33,728 nucleotides of DNA from an uncultured Clostridia bacterium (GTDB taxonomy: Bacteria; Bacillota; Clostridia; Oscillospirales; Ruminococcaceae), in assembly GCA_947631055.1 (NCBI GenBank), contig CANRJZ010000004.1, positions 1-33,728 of the forward strand. Direction: 5' to 3'. This document shows, piece by piece, positions 1 to 8,150 of this stretch. Below the pieces are notes generated by a model. That model did not search any database. It was not told the DNA's origin and saw only the letters and a program-made list of their open reading frames with translations. Position numbers and translations under genes: made by a program. Position 1 is the first letter of the stretch. Every line of letters begins with the position of its first letter.

Positions 1-281
1 GGCTGTTTGACAAGGTTTAGATGACAATAACCGTTAGTTCAAGGGGAACGCTCTCTCTTGCAGAGCGTTCCCCTCTTTCCAACAGCTAAAGGCTGTTGGA
101 AATTCACCCTTTTGCAGAGCACTTTGGAAAAGGGGAGTTTCGCCGTTCTGCGAAAAACGAACTGCGTTCGTCTGGGCGACGGGGGCTTTGCCCCTCGACC
201 CTACAGCCTTGAAAGGCTGGCGAACTTTTTTCTCTATTTTGCGCAAAGCGCAAAATTATAATATGAATGTTTGCCTCCAAC

Positions 282-306
282 CATACCCGCCCCCTTGAGG
301 GGCTAT
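282..306 (+). repeat. GC-rich hairpin repeat, copy 1
   Basis: This copy shares its first 21 bases exactly with 6574-6594. The core is a CCCC-TTGA-GGGG hairpin preceded by CATACCCGC and followed by an AT-rich tail. Confidence 0.75.
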
Positions 307-352
307 ATATTTTAACGATTTATTATTTACTTACTTTGGGGGTGATATGCCT

Positions 353-387
353 GCAAGCTCAGCTTGCTGCGTGCAGGCTCAGCCTGC
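353..387. repeat. Two tandem short hairpins (GCAAGC and GCAGGC types)
   Basis: GCAAGC-TCA-GCTTGC (353-367) is followed by GCAGGC-TCA-GCCTGC (373-387). The same two hairpins occur on the opposite strand at 6426-6440 and 12099-12113. They differ by a paired A-T to G-C exchange that preserves the stem. Confidence 0.7.
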
Positions 388-445
388 CTCTCAACTCTCA
401 ACACTTATTATATTTAGATCCGGTTTAAAACTTTTGAAATAATTC

Positions 446-474
446 TTGCGTTTTTTATTTACATATGCTATAAT
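446..474 (+). promoter_or_regulatory. Sigma-A-type promoter for the hybrid kinase
   Basis: TTGCGT (446-451) and TATAAT (469-474) are separated by exactly 17 bp. They lie about 40 bp before the ATG at 515. Confidence 0.65.
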
Positions 475-514
475 GAAAATACTATGAAATAAACGGACGG
501 AAGGATGATCATTA

Positions 515-2818
515 ATGGAAAAAAGGACGGATAATATGCTGCCGGAACAGGAAACCGTTATAAACGCTCAGATCCCTTTAACGGAAGAGATCAACGAGTT
601 CCGCGGCAACGATCGGGGACGCGATGACTGGGAAAATTTTGATCCGGTAACGGGATTTTATAATAAGAAATACGGCAGGATAGCTGCCGTCAGATTTGGT
701 ACGAATAATAACGGAAAACTCGTTTTTTCTGCCGTTATATGTATAGTAAATTATGACGAGCTCCTGCAAAGATACGGTCAGGTGTTCTGCGACGCCGTGC
801 TCGAAGAAGCTGCCGTTATAATAAAACGAGGTCTGGATAAAAACAGCCTTATATACCGGAACGGAGCGGATGAATTTACGGCTGTGGTCCTTACCGACAG
901 CCGCAGCGAGACAGAAAAGAAAGTAAGGCAGATCATTGCTGAAATAGAAAACATTTACAGCGACAGCGACGTAAACGTGCGCTGCGCTGCCGGCGCCAAT
1001 ATCCGCACAAATGACGAGCCCTTTGAAATACTTAAACAAAAAACCCATCTTGCTGCCGGAACGGCTCAGGTGCATAAGGAAAAATACGGCAGTTTCGTCT
1101 TTTATGACGAGGCGGAAAGCGACGGCTATATTTCTTATCGCGATACCGTAAGAACGGCTCAGGGAAACGATCAGAAACAGGTGAAGCGCGTTTCTTTGGG
1201 AAATTCTGAAATAGTGTCTTTTGCATTGAAGATCTTTGAAAAGACCGCCGATTTTGACGCGGCTGTAAACGCCTTTATGAGCAAGACCGGCAGAATTTTT
1301 GATATGGAACGGATACTGATACTTGACGTGAACAGGACATATTGCTCGATAAACATCGCCTATCAATGGAATTCCCGCGAAATGGCGTCAATAGAAAAAA
1401 AGAGCTTCACTATTGAAAGATCAAAATTTGAACTTATCGAAAGACGTATGAAGATGAACGATTTTCTTCCTACGGACAGGGCGGCATACGAAAAATATGC
1501 TTCAAAGGAACACGGAAAAGCAAACGGAAGCGGAGCTGTGTATTCCTTCCAGATGTTCAACGGCAGCGAACTTATGGGCTGCGTTGTTTATGAGATAAAA
1601 GGCGCTTCTGCCGATGAGTATACGATAAGTATCCTGAACAGATTGGCGGGAATAGTTTCGGCTCATTATGCAAAGTCCAAGACTACCCGTGAAAGCAGGG
1701 CAAAAAGCGAATTCCTTTCAAAAATGTCTCACGAGATAAGAACGCCTATGAACGTTATAATAGGTATGACTAAGATCGCTCTCGAGTCGGAAGGGATAAC
1801 CGAGGAGGCGGCAGATTGTCTCAGGAAGATAGACAGAGCCTCAAATTATCTTCTTTCGCTGATAAATGACATTCTGGATATGTCCCGTATCGAAAGCGGA
1901 AAAATGACCGTTGAAGAGGCTTACATAGACCTTGAAGAACTTCTTGACGGTGTGGATACCATGATAAGGGTCCAGACCGATGCTAAAGGCATATGGCTGA
2001 GAAACGAAAGGAATATCAACTCTCCTTACCTGCTGGGAGATCCCCTGAAACTTAATCAGATACTTATAAATATTATGGGAAATGCCGTTAAATTTACCGA
2101 AAAGGGCGGCATAACCCTTTCCGTTTCGGAAAGCAGTCCGTCTGCGCGCGGAGTCGTAAAGGTAACGTTTTCCATAAAAGATACAGGCATAGGAATTAGC
2201 GAAGAAAATATAGGAAAGATATTCAACAGCTTTGAACAGGCTGATGAAAAGATCGTCCGCAGATACGGAGGAACGGGTCTCGGACTTTCGATAAGCAGCA
2301 GCCTTGCAGAGCTTATGGGCGGCAAGCTCGAAGTAAAAAGCAAACTTGGAACAGGCTCGGAATTTTTCTTCACGATACCGATGAAAGTTACCGCTAAGGA
2401 GACAGCAAACGAAAATAAAAAGAATAGTGAAACGGATCTTTCTTCCAAAAGGCTGCTCATCGCCGAGGACGACGAGCTCAATCGGGAGATAATAAAAACT
2501 TTGCTTGAAAAAGAAAAGATCAGCGTGGAACTCGCCGAAAACGGTCAGGAAGCCGTTGATATGTTTGCCGATTCCGAAACCGGATATTATGACGCCATTC
2601 TTATGGATATCCGTATGCCGGTAATGGACGGCATAGAAGCCGCCAAAAAAATACGCAGCCTTGACAAAGAGGACAGCGTTTCGGTGCCTATACTCGCTAT
2701 GACTGCCAACGCTTACGATGAGGACACCAGACGTTCGGTCGAAAGCGGTATGAACGGTCATCTTACCAAGCCTGTGGATATCAAAAAGGTATTGAAAGAA
2801 CTTGTAAGAGTCCTCTGA
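515..2818 (+). CDS. Hybrid sensor histidine kinase/response regulator with degenerate GGDEF-like N-terminus
   Basis: This is a cytoplasmic hybrid two-component kinase of 767 aa. Residues about 45-185 resemble a GGDEF fold, but the signature reads R-NGADEF (R115 to F121) instead of GGDEF, so it is probably catalytically dead. Residues about 225-390 look GAF-like. The HisKA box SHEIRTP carries the phospho-accepting His406. The HATPase domain shows the N box (NAVKF), DTGIGIS and GGTGLGLS. The C-terminal receiver domain (about 645-765) has the acidic pair EDD, phospho-acceptor Asp698 in MDIRMPVMDG, and the conserved TKP lysine motif. No membrane segment is visible, so the signal is probably intracellular. 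A good promoter precedes it and GGAAGGA sits upstream of the ATG. The output is unknown because the receiver carries no DNA-binding domain. The permease gene starts 26 bp downstream. Confidence 0.9.
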   Translation: MEKRTDNMLPEQETVINAQIPLTEEINEFRGNDRGRDDWENFDPVTGFYNKKYGRIAAVRFGTNNNGKLVFSAVICIVNYDELLQRYGQVFCDAVLEEAAVIIKRGLDKNSLIYRNGADEFTAVVLTDSRSETEKKVRQIIAEIENIYSDSDVNVRCAAGANIRTNDEPFEILKQKTHLAAGTAQVHKEKYGSFVFYDEAESDGYISYRDTVRTAQGNDQKQVKRVSLGNSEIVSFALKIFEKTADFDAAVNAFMSKTGRIFDMERILILDVNRTYCSINIAYQWNSREMASIEKKSFTIERSKFELIERRMKMNDFLPTDRAAYEKYASKEHGKANGSGAVYSFQMFNGSELMGCVVYEIKGASADEYTISILNRLAGIVSAHYAKSKTTRESRAKSEFLSKMSHEIRTPMNVIIGMTKIALESEGITEEAADCLRKIDRASNYLLSLINDILDMSRIESGKMTVEEAYIDLEELLDGVDTMIRVQTDAKGIWLRNERNINSPYLLGDPLKLNQILINIMGNAVKFTEKGGITLSVSESSPSARGVVKVTFSIKDTGIGISEENIGKIFNSFEQADEKIVRRYGGTGLGLSISSSLAELMGGKLEVKSKLGTGSEFFFTIPMKVTAKETANENKKNSETDLSSKRLLIAEDDELNREIIKTLLEKEKISVELAENGQEAVDMFADSETGYYDAILMDIRMPVMDGIEAAKKIRSLDKEDSVSVPILAMTANAYDEDTRRSVESGMNGHLTKPVDIKKVLKELVRVL

Positions 2819-2844
2819 TCATCGGAAGGAAGCGCATACATATA

Positions 2845-3753
2845 ATGTCTATAAAAATAAGCCGCAAAAATATGGCGGTGCTGCTTATAATAATTTCCGC
2901 TTTGTGCTTTACGGGAATGAATTCCTGTGTGCGGCTGGCCGGAGAGCTGCCTTCCGTGCAGAAAGCTTTTTTCAGAAATCTTGTATCAGCTTTCTTTGCG
3001 GTCATAATGCTTGTACGAAGCCGTACTCCGATACGAATACAAAAAGGCTGCACTTTTGCGATGATAATGCGTGCGGTCTGCGGAACAGTGGGAGTGCTGT
3101 GCAATTTCTATGCAGTGGATAAGCTGGATCTTGCGGACGCATCTATGCTGAATAAGCTTTCTCCGTTTTTTGCGGTGGTATTCTCAATTATAATATTGAA
3201 GGAAAAAACATCTCCCGCACAGGTAGCGGCGGTAATTATTGCCTTTATAGGAAGTCTTTTCATAATACGTCCGACATTTGCAAATATGGAACTTGTGCCG
3301 TCTCTCATAGGATTTACTGGAGGAATGGGAGCAGGTGCGGCGTATACTTTTGTGCGGTTTATGAAGCAGCGCGGAGAAAAAAGTGCAATGATAGTGCTGT
3401 TCTTTTCGCTGTTTTCGTGCATTGTCACTCTGCCGTTCATGATCGCGGGATTTGTTCCCATGAGCGGCTGGCAATTGTTGATAATGCTCCTTGCGGGACT
3501 TTTTGCGGCGGGCGGACAGTTTGCGATAACCGGTGCTTACGCTTATGCTCCGGCAAAGGAAGTTTCCGTTTACGACTATTCTCAGGTGATATTTTCCGCA
3601 ATAACGGGATTTTTCCTGTTCGATCAGGTACCGTCGGCTTTAAGCTTCGCAGGATATTTTATCATTATCGGAGCGGCTGTATGGACGTTTATCAGAAATG
3701 ATCGTGGATCAGATCATACGGCAGAGTCTGATGCAAGACCGCGGAAAAATTAA
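2845..3753 (+). CDS. DMT-superfamily (EamA) permease
   Basis: A 302-aa integral membrane protein with about ten hydrophobic helices in two related halves, as in EamA-domain drug/metabolite transporters. The N-terminal segment through CFTGMNSCVRL and the later SMLNKLSPFF and KEKTS motifs resemble the family. The substrate cannot be predicted. GGAAGGA lies about 15 nt before the ATG, which is long; no in-frame alternative has a better site. It starts just after the hybrid kinase with no terminator between them, so co-transcription is likely. The C-terminal tail is short, charged and cytoplasmic. Confidence 0.85.
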   Translation: MSIKISRKNMAVLLIIISALCFTGMNSCVRLAGELPSVQKAFFRNLVSAFFAVIMLVRSRTPIRIQKGCTFAMIMRAVCGTVGVLCNFYAVDKLDLADASMLNKLSPFFAVVFSIIILKEKTSPAQVAAVIIAFIGSLFIIRPTFANMELVPSLIGFTGGMGAGAAYTFVRFMKQRGEKSAMIVLFFSLFSCIVTLPFMIAGFVPMSGWQLLIMLLAGLFAAGGQFAITGAYAYAPAKEVSVYDYSQVIFSAITGFFLFDQVPSALSFAGYFIIIGAAVWTFIRNDRGSDHTAESDARPRKN

Positions 3754-3803
3754 AAAGCGCGTTTTGCGGTATATACTGCCGCGTTCTCGGCTCGGACGGC
3801 GCT

Positions 3804-4127
3804 TTGCTGGCGTGTATTGAAGTCTGTCCTGAAGAATGGTCAAACAGGCTTATGGTAACGGAATTATGGGTATCCGATAAGCTGCGCGGTCAGGGGATCG
3901 GCAAGACGCTGATGGATAAAGCAAAGGAAATAGCTATTGAGCAGAATAGGCGTGCCATTATCCTTGAAACGCAATCCTGCAACACAAATGCGATCGGGTT
4001 TTATCTTCATGAGGGCTTTGAACTGATAGGATTTGACACTTGCTGTTATACAAACAATGACATCGGAAGACGGGAAGTAAGGCTTGACCTTGGTTATTTC
4101 TTTCACAAAGATGAGCGGAGATATTGA
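3804..4127 (+). pseudogene. 5'-truncated GNAT acetyltransferase remnant
   Basis: The C-terminal half of a GNAT N-acetyltransferase is clear: VTELWVSDKLRGQGIGKTLM contains the acetyl-CoA loop (RGQGIG), followed by the typical AIGFYLHEGFELIGF helix-strand. The recognisable homology begins about 3783 (VLGSDGALLACIEV). The same frame is open back only to a stop at 3729, inside the end of the permease gene, with no ATG. The only start is a TTG at 3804 without a Shine-Dalgarno. Full family members are about 140-180 aa, so the first strand and two helices are missing. I read it as a decaying fragment left by a deletion. A functional short protein is less likely. Confidence 0.6.
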
Positions 4128-4236
4128 TTTTTTGGCTCTCACTTTCGGGTAAATGAGAAAAGGCTTGTGAGAGATCATTTTAATTATACTTTGTACGTTC
4201 CATAATTGAATTTTGTATAAACAATCGTTTTTGCTA

Positions 4237-4265
4237 TTGATTTTGAAGTGCGAATGTGGTAAAAT
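4237..4265 (+). promoter_or_regulatory. Sigma-A-type promoter for the esterase lipoprotein
   Basis: TTGATT (4237-4242) and TAAAAT (4260-4265) have a 17-bp spacer. The transcript would begin just before the GAGGAGGG ribosome binding site at 4276, giving a very short leader. Confidence 0.55.
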
Positions 4266-4288
4266 GATACTATCCGAGGAGGGATATG

Positions 4289-5494
4289 ATGAGATCATTA
4301 AAAATAATTTCTTTGGTCAGCGCCGCGGCTTTGTCGGCGGCTGTCTTTTCCGGCTGCAGCAATAATAATGCCGGCAACGGCGGTGAAACTCCCGCCGAAC
4401 AAGCAACGGAGGTAACATATGATATGAATACGGAAACTTCATACAAGGCAAATTATGACAATATAAAAGCTTTGGGACGTACATATTTCAATGAAGACAA
4501 ACTGTACTGCGCTCTTTCCGGAAGCGGAGCGGAATTTTCCTTTACCGGCACCGAATGTAAAGTTTCCGTGACCGGAGATTCCACTTCTCTCAGTGCGGCA
4601 AACGCCGACAATCAGGTCCGTATCGGCATATATGTCAACGGAGAAAGAGTCATTGACGATATGATCGATAACCTTCAGGAGACATATGACGTATTTTCAA
4701 GCGATACAGCCGAAGATGTCACCGTTTCGATAGTAAAGCTTTCGGAGTCCCCAATGTCAACAATGGGCATAGGCGATATAACCGTTAAAGGTACGCCGAT
4801 AAAACCTACCGATAATAAAGATCTGTTTATAGAATTCATAGGCGATTCGATCACCTGCGGATACGGCGCTGACGATCCCGATAGGGATCATCATTTCTCG
4901 ACCAAGACCGAGGACGTTACAAAAGCTTATGCTTACAAGACGGCGCAGGCGCTCAATGCGGATTACAGTATGGTATCATTCAGCGGATACGGCATTATAT
5001 CGGGATATACGAGCAATAACCAGAAGGTAACGTCACAGACCGTTCCTCAGTTTTACACAAAACTTGGATATTCATGGTCGGCTAACGGAAACTTTACTCC
5101 GGCAAATGTTGAATGGGATTTCTCAAAACGCCAGCCGGATCTGATCGTTCTCAATCTTGGCACCAATGACGACAGCTATACTCAGAACGACTCCGAAAAG
5201 CAGGAAGAATACAGCACGGCATATACCGAATTCCTGAAAACTATACGTGAAAAAAATCCGGACGCAAAGATCCTCTGCGTTCTCGGAATAATGGGGGACA
5301 GGCTGTTTGAATACGTTCAGTATGCCGTTGAAAACTATACCGCAGAGACCGGCGACAACAATATTTATACTATGAAATTTGATGTTCAGGATCCTGCGGA
5401 CGGCTATTCCGCCGACTGGCATCCGTCAATAGTTACTCACGACAAGGCAGCCGAAAAACTTACAACTGAAATAAAAGCGATACTTGGACTGTAA
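4289..5494 (+). CDS. SGNH/GDSL esterase lipoprotein, CE2-like
   Basis: A 401-aa secreted lipoprotein. The signal peptide ends in a lipobox with the lipidated Cys23 (FSGC), followed by an Asn/Gly-rich linker. Residues about 45-165 form a beta-rich domain. Residues about 175-400 are an SGNH hydrolase: GDSITCGYG with nucleophile Ser187, GTNDD (Asn293) as the later conserved block, and DWHPS with Asp376 and His378 as the rest of the triad. A jelly-roll followed by an SGNH domain with this GDSIT block is the layout of family CE2 acetyl-esterases, which deacetylate plant polysaccharides such as xylan. That substrate is an inference. ATGs occur at 4286 and 4289; the second has the better spacing to GAGGAGGG. 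Confidence 0.75.
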   Translation: MRSLKIISLVSAAALSAAVFSGCSNNNAGNGGETPAEQATEVTYDMNTETSYKANYDNIKALGRTYFNEDKLYCALSGSGAEFSFTGTECKVSVTGDSTSLSAANADNQVRIGIYVNGERVIDDMIDNLQETYDVFSSDTAEDVTVSIVKLSESPMSTMGIGDITVKGTPIKPTDNKDLFIEFIGDSITCGYGADDPDRDHHFSTKTEDVTKAYAYKTAQALNADYSMVSFSGYGIISGYTSNNQKVTSQTVPQFYTKLGYSWSANGNFTPANVEWDFSKRQPDLIVLNLGTNDDSYTQNDSEKQEEYSTAYTEFLKTIREKNPDAKILCVLGIMGDRLFEYVQYAVENYTAETGDNNIYTMKFDVQDPADGYSADWHPSIVTHDKAAEKLTTEIKAILGL

Positions 5495-5556
5495 ATATCC
5501 GTACGGGATAAATTTACGGTCTGCGGCGCTCGCACGAAGCGGAGATCAGACATATC

Positions 5557-5588
5557 AAAAAACGCGGCTTTAAAACGCCGCGTTTTTT
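5557..5588. terminator. Bidirectional terminator between esterase gene and rsmE
   Basis: A perfect 12-bp stem (5557-5568 with 5577-5588) has an 8-nt loop, A-rich on the left and T6 on the right. It serves the two convergent genes. Confidence 0.85.
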
Positions 5589-5590
5589 AG

Positions 5591-6310
5591 TTACATATTT
5601 CCGGTAAGAGCCATTATTATTGCGGTGACGGCAACGGGACATGTCTCGCAGCGCAGGATACGTTCTCCAAGCCATATGTTTACGGCGCCGGAGGCTTCCG
5701 CATATTCAGCTTCCGCGCGTTCAAATCCGCCTTCGGAGCCTATCATTACGGCAATTTTTCCCGTTTGCGGGAGGGATATATCGTTCAGACGTTTTCCGCC
5801 GTTTTCATAGCAGAAAAGCTTTATATCGTTATTTTCCATATCCTTTACCGCTTCGGCAAAAGACATCATCGGAGATATCTCCGGAAGTATTCCCCTTCCG
5901 GATTGCTTTGCGGCTTCTTCGGCTATTTTCCGAAAGCGTTCATATTTTTTGGAGTATGATCTTTCGTCCGGACGGGCGATACATCTTGCCGATATAAAAG
6001 GTACGATCCTTGCAATTCCCAGTTCGGTCGTTTTTTGTATTATTGATTCAAGCTTGTCCTGCTTAGGGAAAGCCTGATAAAGCGTAAGCGATATCGAAGG
6101 CTCGGAACGCGACGGTCCGGAGCTTTCCACACGGCAGAGCACTTCGTTTTCTGAAAAAGATTCGATCACGGTATGATAATCCGTGCCGTTATGGCAGAAA
6201 GTTATTTTTTCTCCGACTTTCATTCTGAGAGAAAATCCTATGTGGCGGGCATCGCTTCCGGTTACTTTTATCAGGTCGTCGGCCGGCGAATCGGTAAAAA
6301 ATCTTGGCAT
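5591..6310 (-). CDS. rsmE: 16S rRNA (uracil-1498-N3)-methyltransferase RsmE
   Basis: A 239-aa SPOUT-class methyltransferase that methylates U1498 of 16S rRNA. It has the N-terminal PUA-like domain (from MPRFF) and the C-terminal knot with MIGSEGGF and LGERILRCETCPVA, matching the family's GPEGG and LG-RILR-ETA signatures. The length is normal. It has its own minus-strand promoter (6386-6414) and ends at a shared bidirectional terminator. In many Firmicutes rsmE follows prmA; here it is a single-gene unit. Confidence 0.92.
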   Translation of the reverse strand: MPRFFTDSPADDLIKVTGSDARHIGFSLRMKVGEKITFCHNGTDYHTVIESFSENEVLCRVESSGPSRSEPSISLTLYQAFPKQDKLESIIQKTTELGIARIVPFISARCIARPDERSYSKKYERFRKIAEEAAKQSGRGILPEISPMMSFAEAVKDMENNDIKLFCYENGGKRLNDISLPQTGKIAVMIGSEGGFERAEAEYAEASGAVNIWLGERILRCETCPVAVTAIIMALTGNM

Positions 6311-6385
6311 TTCATCAGATCCTTTGCTTTATGGTATATCATGCGCATAAATACAGCGCTGATTTAAATATTCAAGGCAATAATA

Positions 6386-6414
6386 ATTTTAATACATATC
6401 CGCTTCTATGTCAA
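6386..6414 (-). promoter_or_regulatory. Sigma-A-type promoter for rsmE
   Basis: Read on the minus strand, TTGACA (6414-6409) and TAAAAT (6391-6386) are separated by 17 bp. Confidence 0.7.
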
Positions 6415-6425
6415 GCGGTATTTTT

Positions 6426-6440
6426 GCAAGCTGAGCTTGC
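6426..6440. repeat. Short GCAAGC-TGA-GCTTGC hairpin
   Basis: A perfect 6-bp stem with a TGA loop. It directly abuts the 80-bp repeat at 6438 and matches the hairpin at 353-367 on the other strand. Confidence 0.65.
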
Positions 6441-6520
6441 AGGCGTATATCCTCTTATCAGATAGAATTGATTATTTATTACTCTTGGACTATTTTATTA
6501 TAGTTAGGTAAATTATAATA
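6438..6520 (+). repeat. 80-bp dispersed intergenic repeat, copy A
   Basis: Aligns with 12111-12194 and 30391-30468. Shared blocks are TATATCCTCTTAT, AGATAG, GGACTATTTTATTATAGT and TAAATT. An ACTAT/ATAGT inverted repeat lies inside. The right end here runs into GAGAGTT-type heptamer repeats (6524-6550). Confidence 0.75.
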
Positions 6521-6600
6521 TAGTGTTGAGAGTTGAGAGTTAAGAGTTGAAATATTAAAGGTTCAGTTTTGAACATACCCGCCCCCTTGAGGGGACTATA
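6521..6600 (+). repeat. Heptamer repeats and GC-rich hairpin repeat, copy 2
   Basis: Imperfect tandem GAGAGTT units (6524-6550) begin with TAGTGTTGAGAG, whose complement recurs at 8743-8754 and near 390-404. They are followed at 6574-6600 by the second copy of the CATACCCGC plus CCCC-TTGA-GGGG element seen at 282-306. The rest of the 6311-6732 gap holds only the rsmE promoter and the promoter of the next gene. Confidence 0.65.
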
Positions 6601-6619
6601 AATTTTTATGTAAAATATA

Positions 6620-6648
6620 TTGCTTTTTTTATCGGAATATGATACTAT
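6620..6648 (+). promoter_or_regulatory. Sigma-A-type promoter for the membrane protein at 6733
   Basis: TTGCTT (6620-6625) and TACTAT (6643-6648) have a 17-bp spacer. Confidence 0.5.
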
Positions 6649-6732
6649 ATATAGTAAGATTTACAGTAGATCTGCCTGCTTTTGTGCGGATATACATTTA
6701 TTGTCAGTTCCTGACTTATCGGAGGTCCATAT

Positions 6733-7428
6733 ATGAATCCAAAAGAACCGATCATTTTTGATCCGGATCACCCTATTGCGCATTACGAACGTGCGCGGAA
6801 ACTTAAAAAAAAGAGCGACCGAACTCTCGGAAGGTGCAGGATTGTTTCCGCTGCTGCTTTTGTCATAGGTACGGCATGCGTGCTGTATAATCCGGGAATG
6901 ATGGCTTTGAACGCTTTTTTTGGTTTGCTGTTCTGCATATTGTCATTGACCGGCTGTTGGCTCAAGCGTCAGATGATGTGCCTTTTCGCCATACCGTTAG
7001 GATTGACGGCGTCGCTGATCGCGGGGTTTTCCGGTTCGGGTATCGCATATGTGGGAGCGGCGGTGTTCTTTATCGCGTCGGGACTTGAAATATTTTCTAT
7101 AAATGCTGTTGCCGAACATAATATGCTGAAGCAGCTTCCGGGTTTTCCGTTTTTTGATGTTTCTATGGATAATATCTCTTTTGCCGCAAAGGACCGTTTC
7201 GGCTCGGATCAGTTTATTGACAGCAGCGAATTCAATAAGGAAAAGGAACATATAAAGCTTGTTCCGGTCGGAGAACCTTCCGAAAATATGGAGGAGATTT
7301 TTTCAGAGGAACAGGATATACCCGAAGAAAAAAATATTGCCGATGACGGCGAACAGAAAGATATGGTCTGGGATACCGACGGAAAACGCAAGGATAAAAC
7401 CATTTCGGACGTTGAACTTTTCGGCTGA
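6733..7428 (+). CDS. Membrane protein of unknown function with acidic C-terminal tail
   Basis: I do not recognise this 231-aa protein. A positively charged N-terminus (KLKKK, residues 23-27) precedes about four closely packed hydrophobic segments (roughly 36-55, 58-76, 81-101 and 103-122). A hydrophilic, Glu/Asp-rich region of about 105 residues follows, including EEIFSEEQDIPEEKN. By the positive-inside rule the N-terminus is probably cytoplasmic, and with four segments so is the tail. GGAGGT is well placed before the ATG. The C39-like gene starts about 30 bp later without a terminator, so the two probably form an operon. A joint role is plausible but unproven. Confidence 0.75.
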   Translation: MNPKEPIIFDPDHPIAHYERARKLKKKSDRTLGRCRIVSAAAFVIGTACVLYNPGMMALNAFFGLLFCILSLTGCWLKRQMMCLFAIPLGLTASLIAGFSGSGIAYVGAAVFFIASGLEIFSINAVAEHNMLKQLPGFPFFDVSMDNISFAAKDRFGSDQFIDSSEFNKEKEHIKLVPVGEPSENMEEIFSEEQDIPEEKNIADDGEQKDMVWDTDGKRKDKTISDVELFG

Positions 7429-7457
7429 CAGTCCGTTGATTTGTGTGTGATCGTGAT

Positions 7458-8075
7458 ATGGAATTGAATTATCTTGAAATATCCGTTCCGGCGGGGTATA
7501 TGTACGGCGGAAATCAGATTCTTTTCGGGGAAAAAGTTTCACGCAGCGGCTGCGGAATGATAGCGGCGTGCGACTATATACTTTACTCTATGGGCAAAAG
7601 ACACATTCCGATAGAAGAATATACGGAATTTGTAAGCAGGTTCCGCGATGATGATGCATATCGGAACAGCCTGAATTTGCTGGGGTTATTCCCGTACAAG
7701 GTGATAAGGCTCATAAACAAGTATCTTGAAGGTTCGGAAGTAGTATTCTTAAAAAGCAGAAATTTTTCTCCGGAAAGTTTCAGACGATTTGTTTTTTCTT
7801 CAATATCGGCAGGCTTTCCGGTAATAGTCAGGGTCGGACTGAACGGAAAAAAACTTCCGTACAGGATAGAATATACTGATAAAAGAGGACGTTCAGGTCA
7901 TGGAAAGATCGGCTGGCATTATATTACCGTGACCGGTTTTACCGACGACGGAAAAGTTATTTTTTCCTCGTGGGGAGGAAAGGGAGAGACCGATATCTCG
8001 CTTTTATACCGTTATTCCGGACTGACCGGAGGGATCATAACAGATAAAAGGGAGGCGGTTCGTTCCGGAAAATAA
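7458..8075 (+). CDS. C39-like (papain-fold) cysteine-protease-type protein
   Basis: A 205-aa protein with the look of the peptidase C39-like superfamily: SRSGCGMIAACDYILY places a candidate nucleophile Cys32 at the start of a helix, and GWHYITVTGF gives His154, followed by a strand and SSWGG. In classical members the last block often carries Asn or Asp; here it is Ser170-Ser171, so activity is uncertain. No signal peptide or membrane segment is visible, so it probably acts in the cytoplasm unless exported otherwise. A GTG at 7443 could also start the frame; neither start has a convincing Shine-Dalgarno, suggesting translational coupling to the gene ending at 7428. The substrate is unknown. 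Confidence 0.6.
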   Translation: MELNYLEISVPAGYMYGGNQILFGEKVSRSGCGMIAACDYILYSMGKRHIPIEEYTEFVSRFRDDDAYRNSLNLLGLFPYKVIRLINKYLEGSEVVFLKSRNFSPESFRRFVFSSISAGFPVIVRVGLNGKKLPYRIEYTDKRGRSGHGKIGWHYITVTGFTDDGKVIFSSWGGKGETDISLLYRYSGLTGGIITDKREAVRSGK

Positions 8076-8150
8076 AAATATTAAATACGGCGCTTGCCGT
8101 ATCAATAATATTACAGCAAAATCTTATTAAAAACCGAAAGGAAGATAAAA

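Larger units (their letters stand above)
1..445. repeat. Hairpin-rich non-coding region with dispersed-repeat pieces
   Basis: No credible gene lies before 515. The region is a chain of near-perfect inverted repeats: 43-54 with 62-73 (12 bp), 76-86 with 92-102 (11 bp), 182-186 with 190-194, 204-209 with 214-219, and 237-244 with 248-255. Further on are a GC-rich hairpin repeat (282-306) and two short hairpins (353-367 and 373-387). The segment 388-406 is the complement of a heptamer-type repeat near 6521. The short reading frames here are translations of the hairpins and lack ribosome binding sites. It looks like an assembly of intergenic repeats, possibly transcribed as structured RNA. What it does is unknown. 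Confidence 0.7.

Noticed and set aside
34-261. Two opposing short reading frames of about 70 codons
   Set aside because: They run through a chain of perfect hairpins and have no ribosome binding site or recognisable protein features.
578-1366. 262-codon minus-strand frame
   Set aside because: It lies wholly inside the hybrid kinase gene, in antisense; the kinase frame has clear domains.
1841-2761. 306-codon minus-strand frame
   Set aside because: Antisense to the kinase, HATPase and receiver regions; its length reflects the codon use of the real gene.
6524-6550. CRISPR-like tandem repeats
   Set aside because: The repeats are imperfect heptamers without spacers, and no cas gene is present.
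8085-8102. Terminator upstream of mscL
   Set aside because: A 7-bp stem without a T tract; too weak to call.
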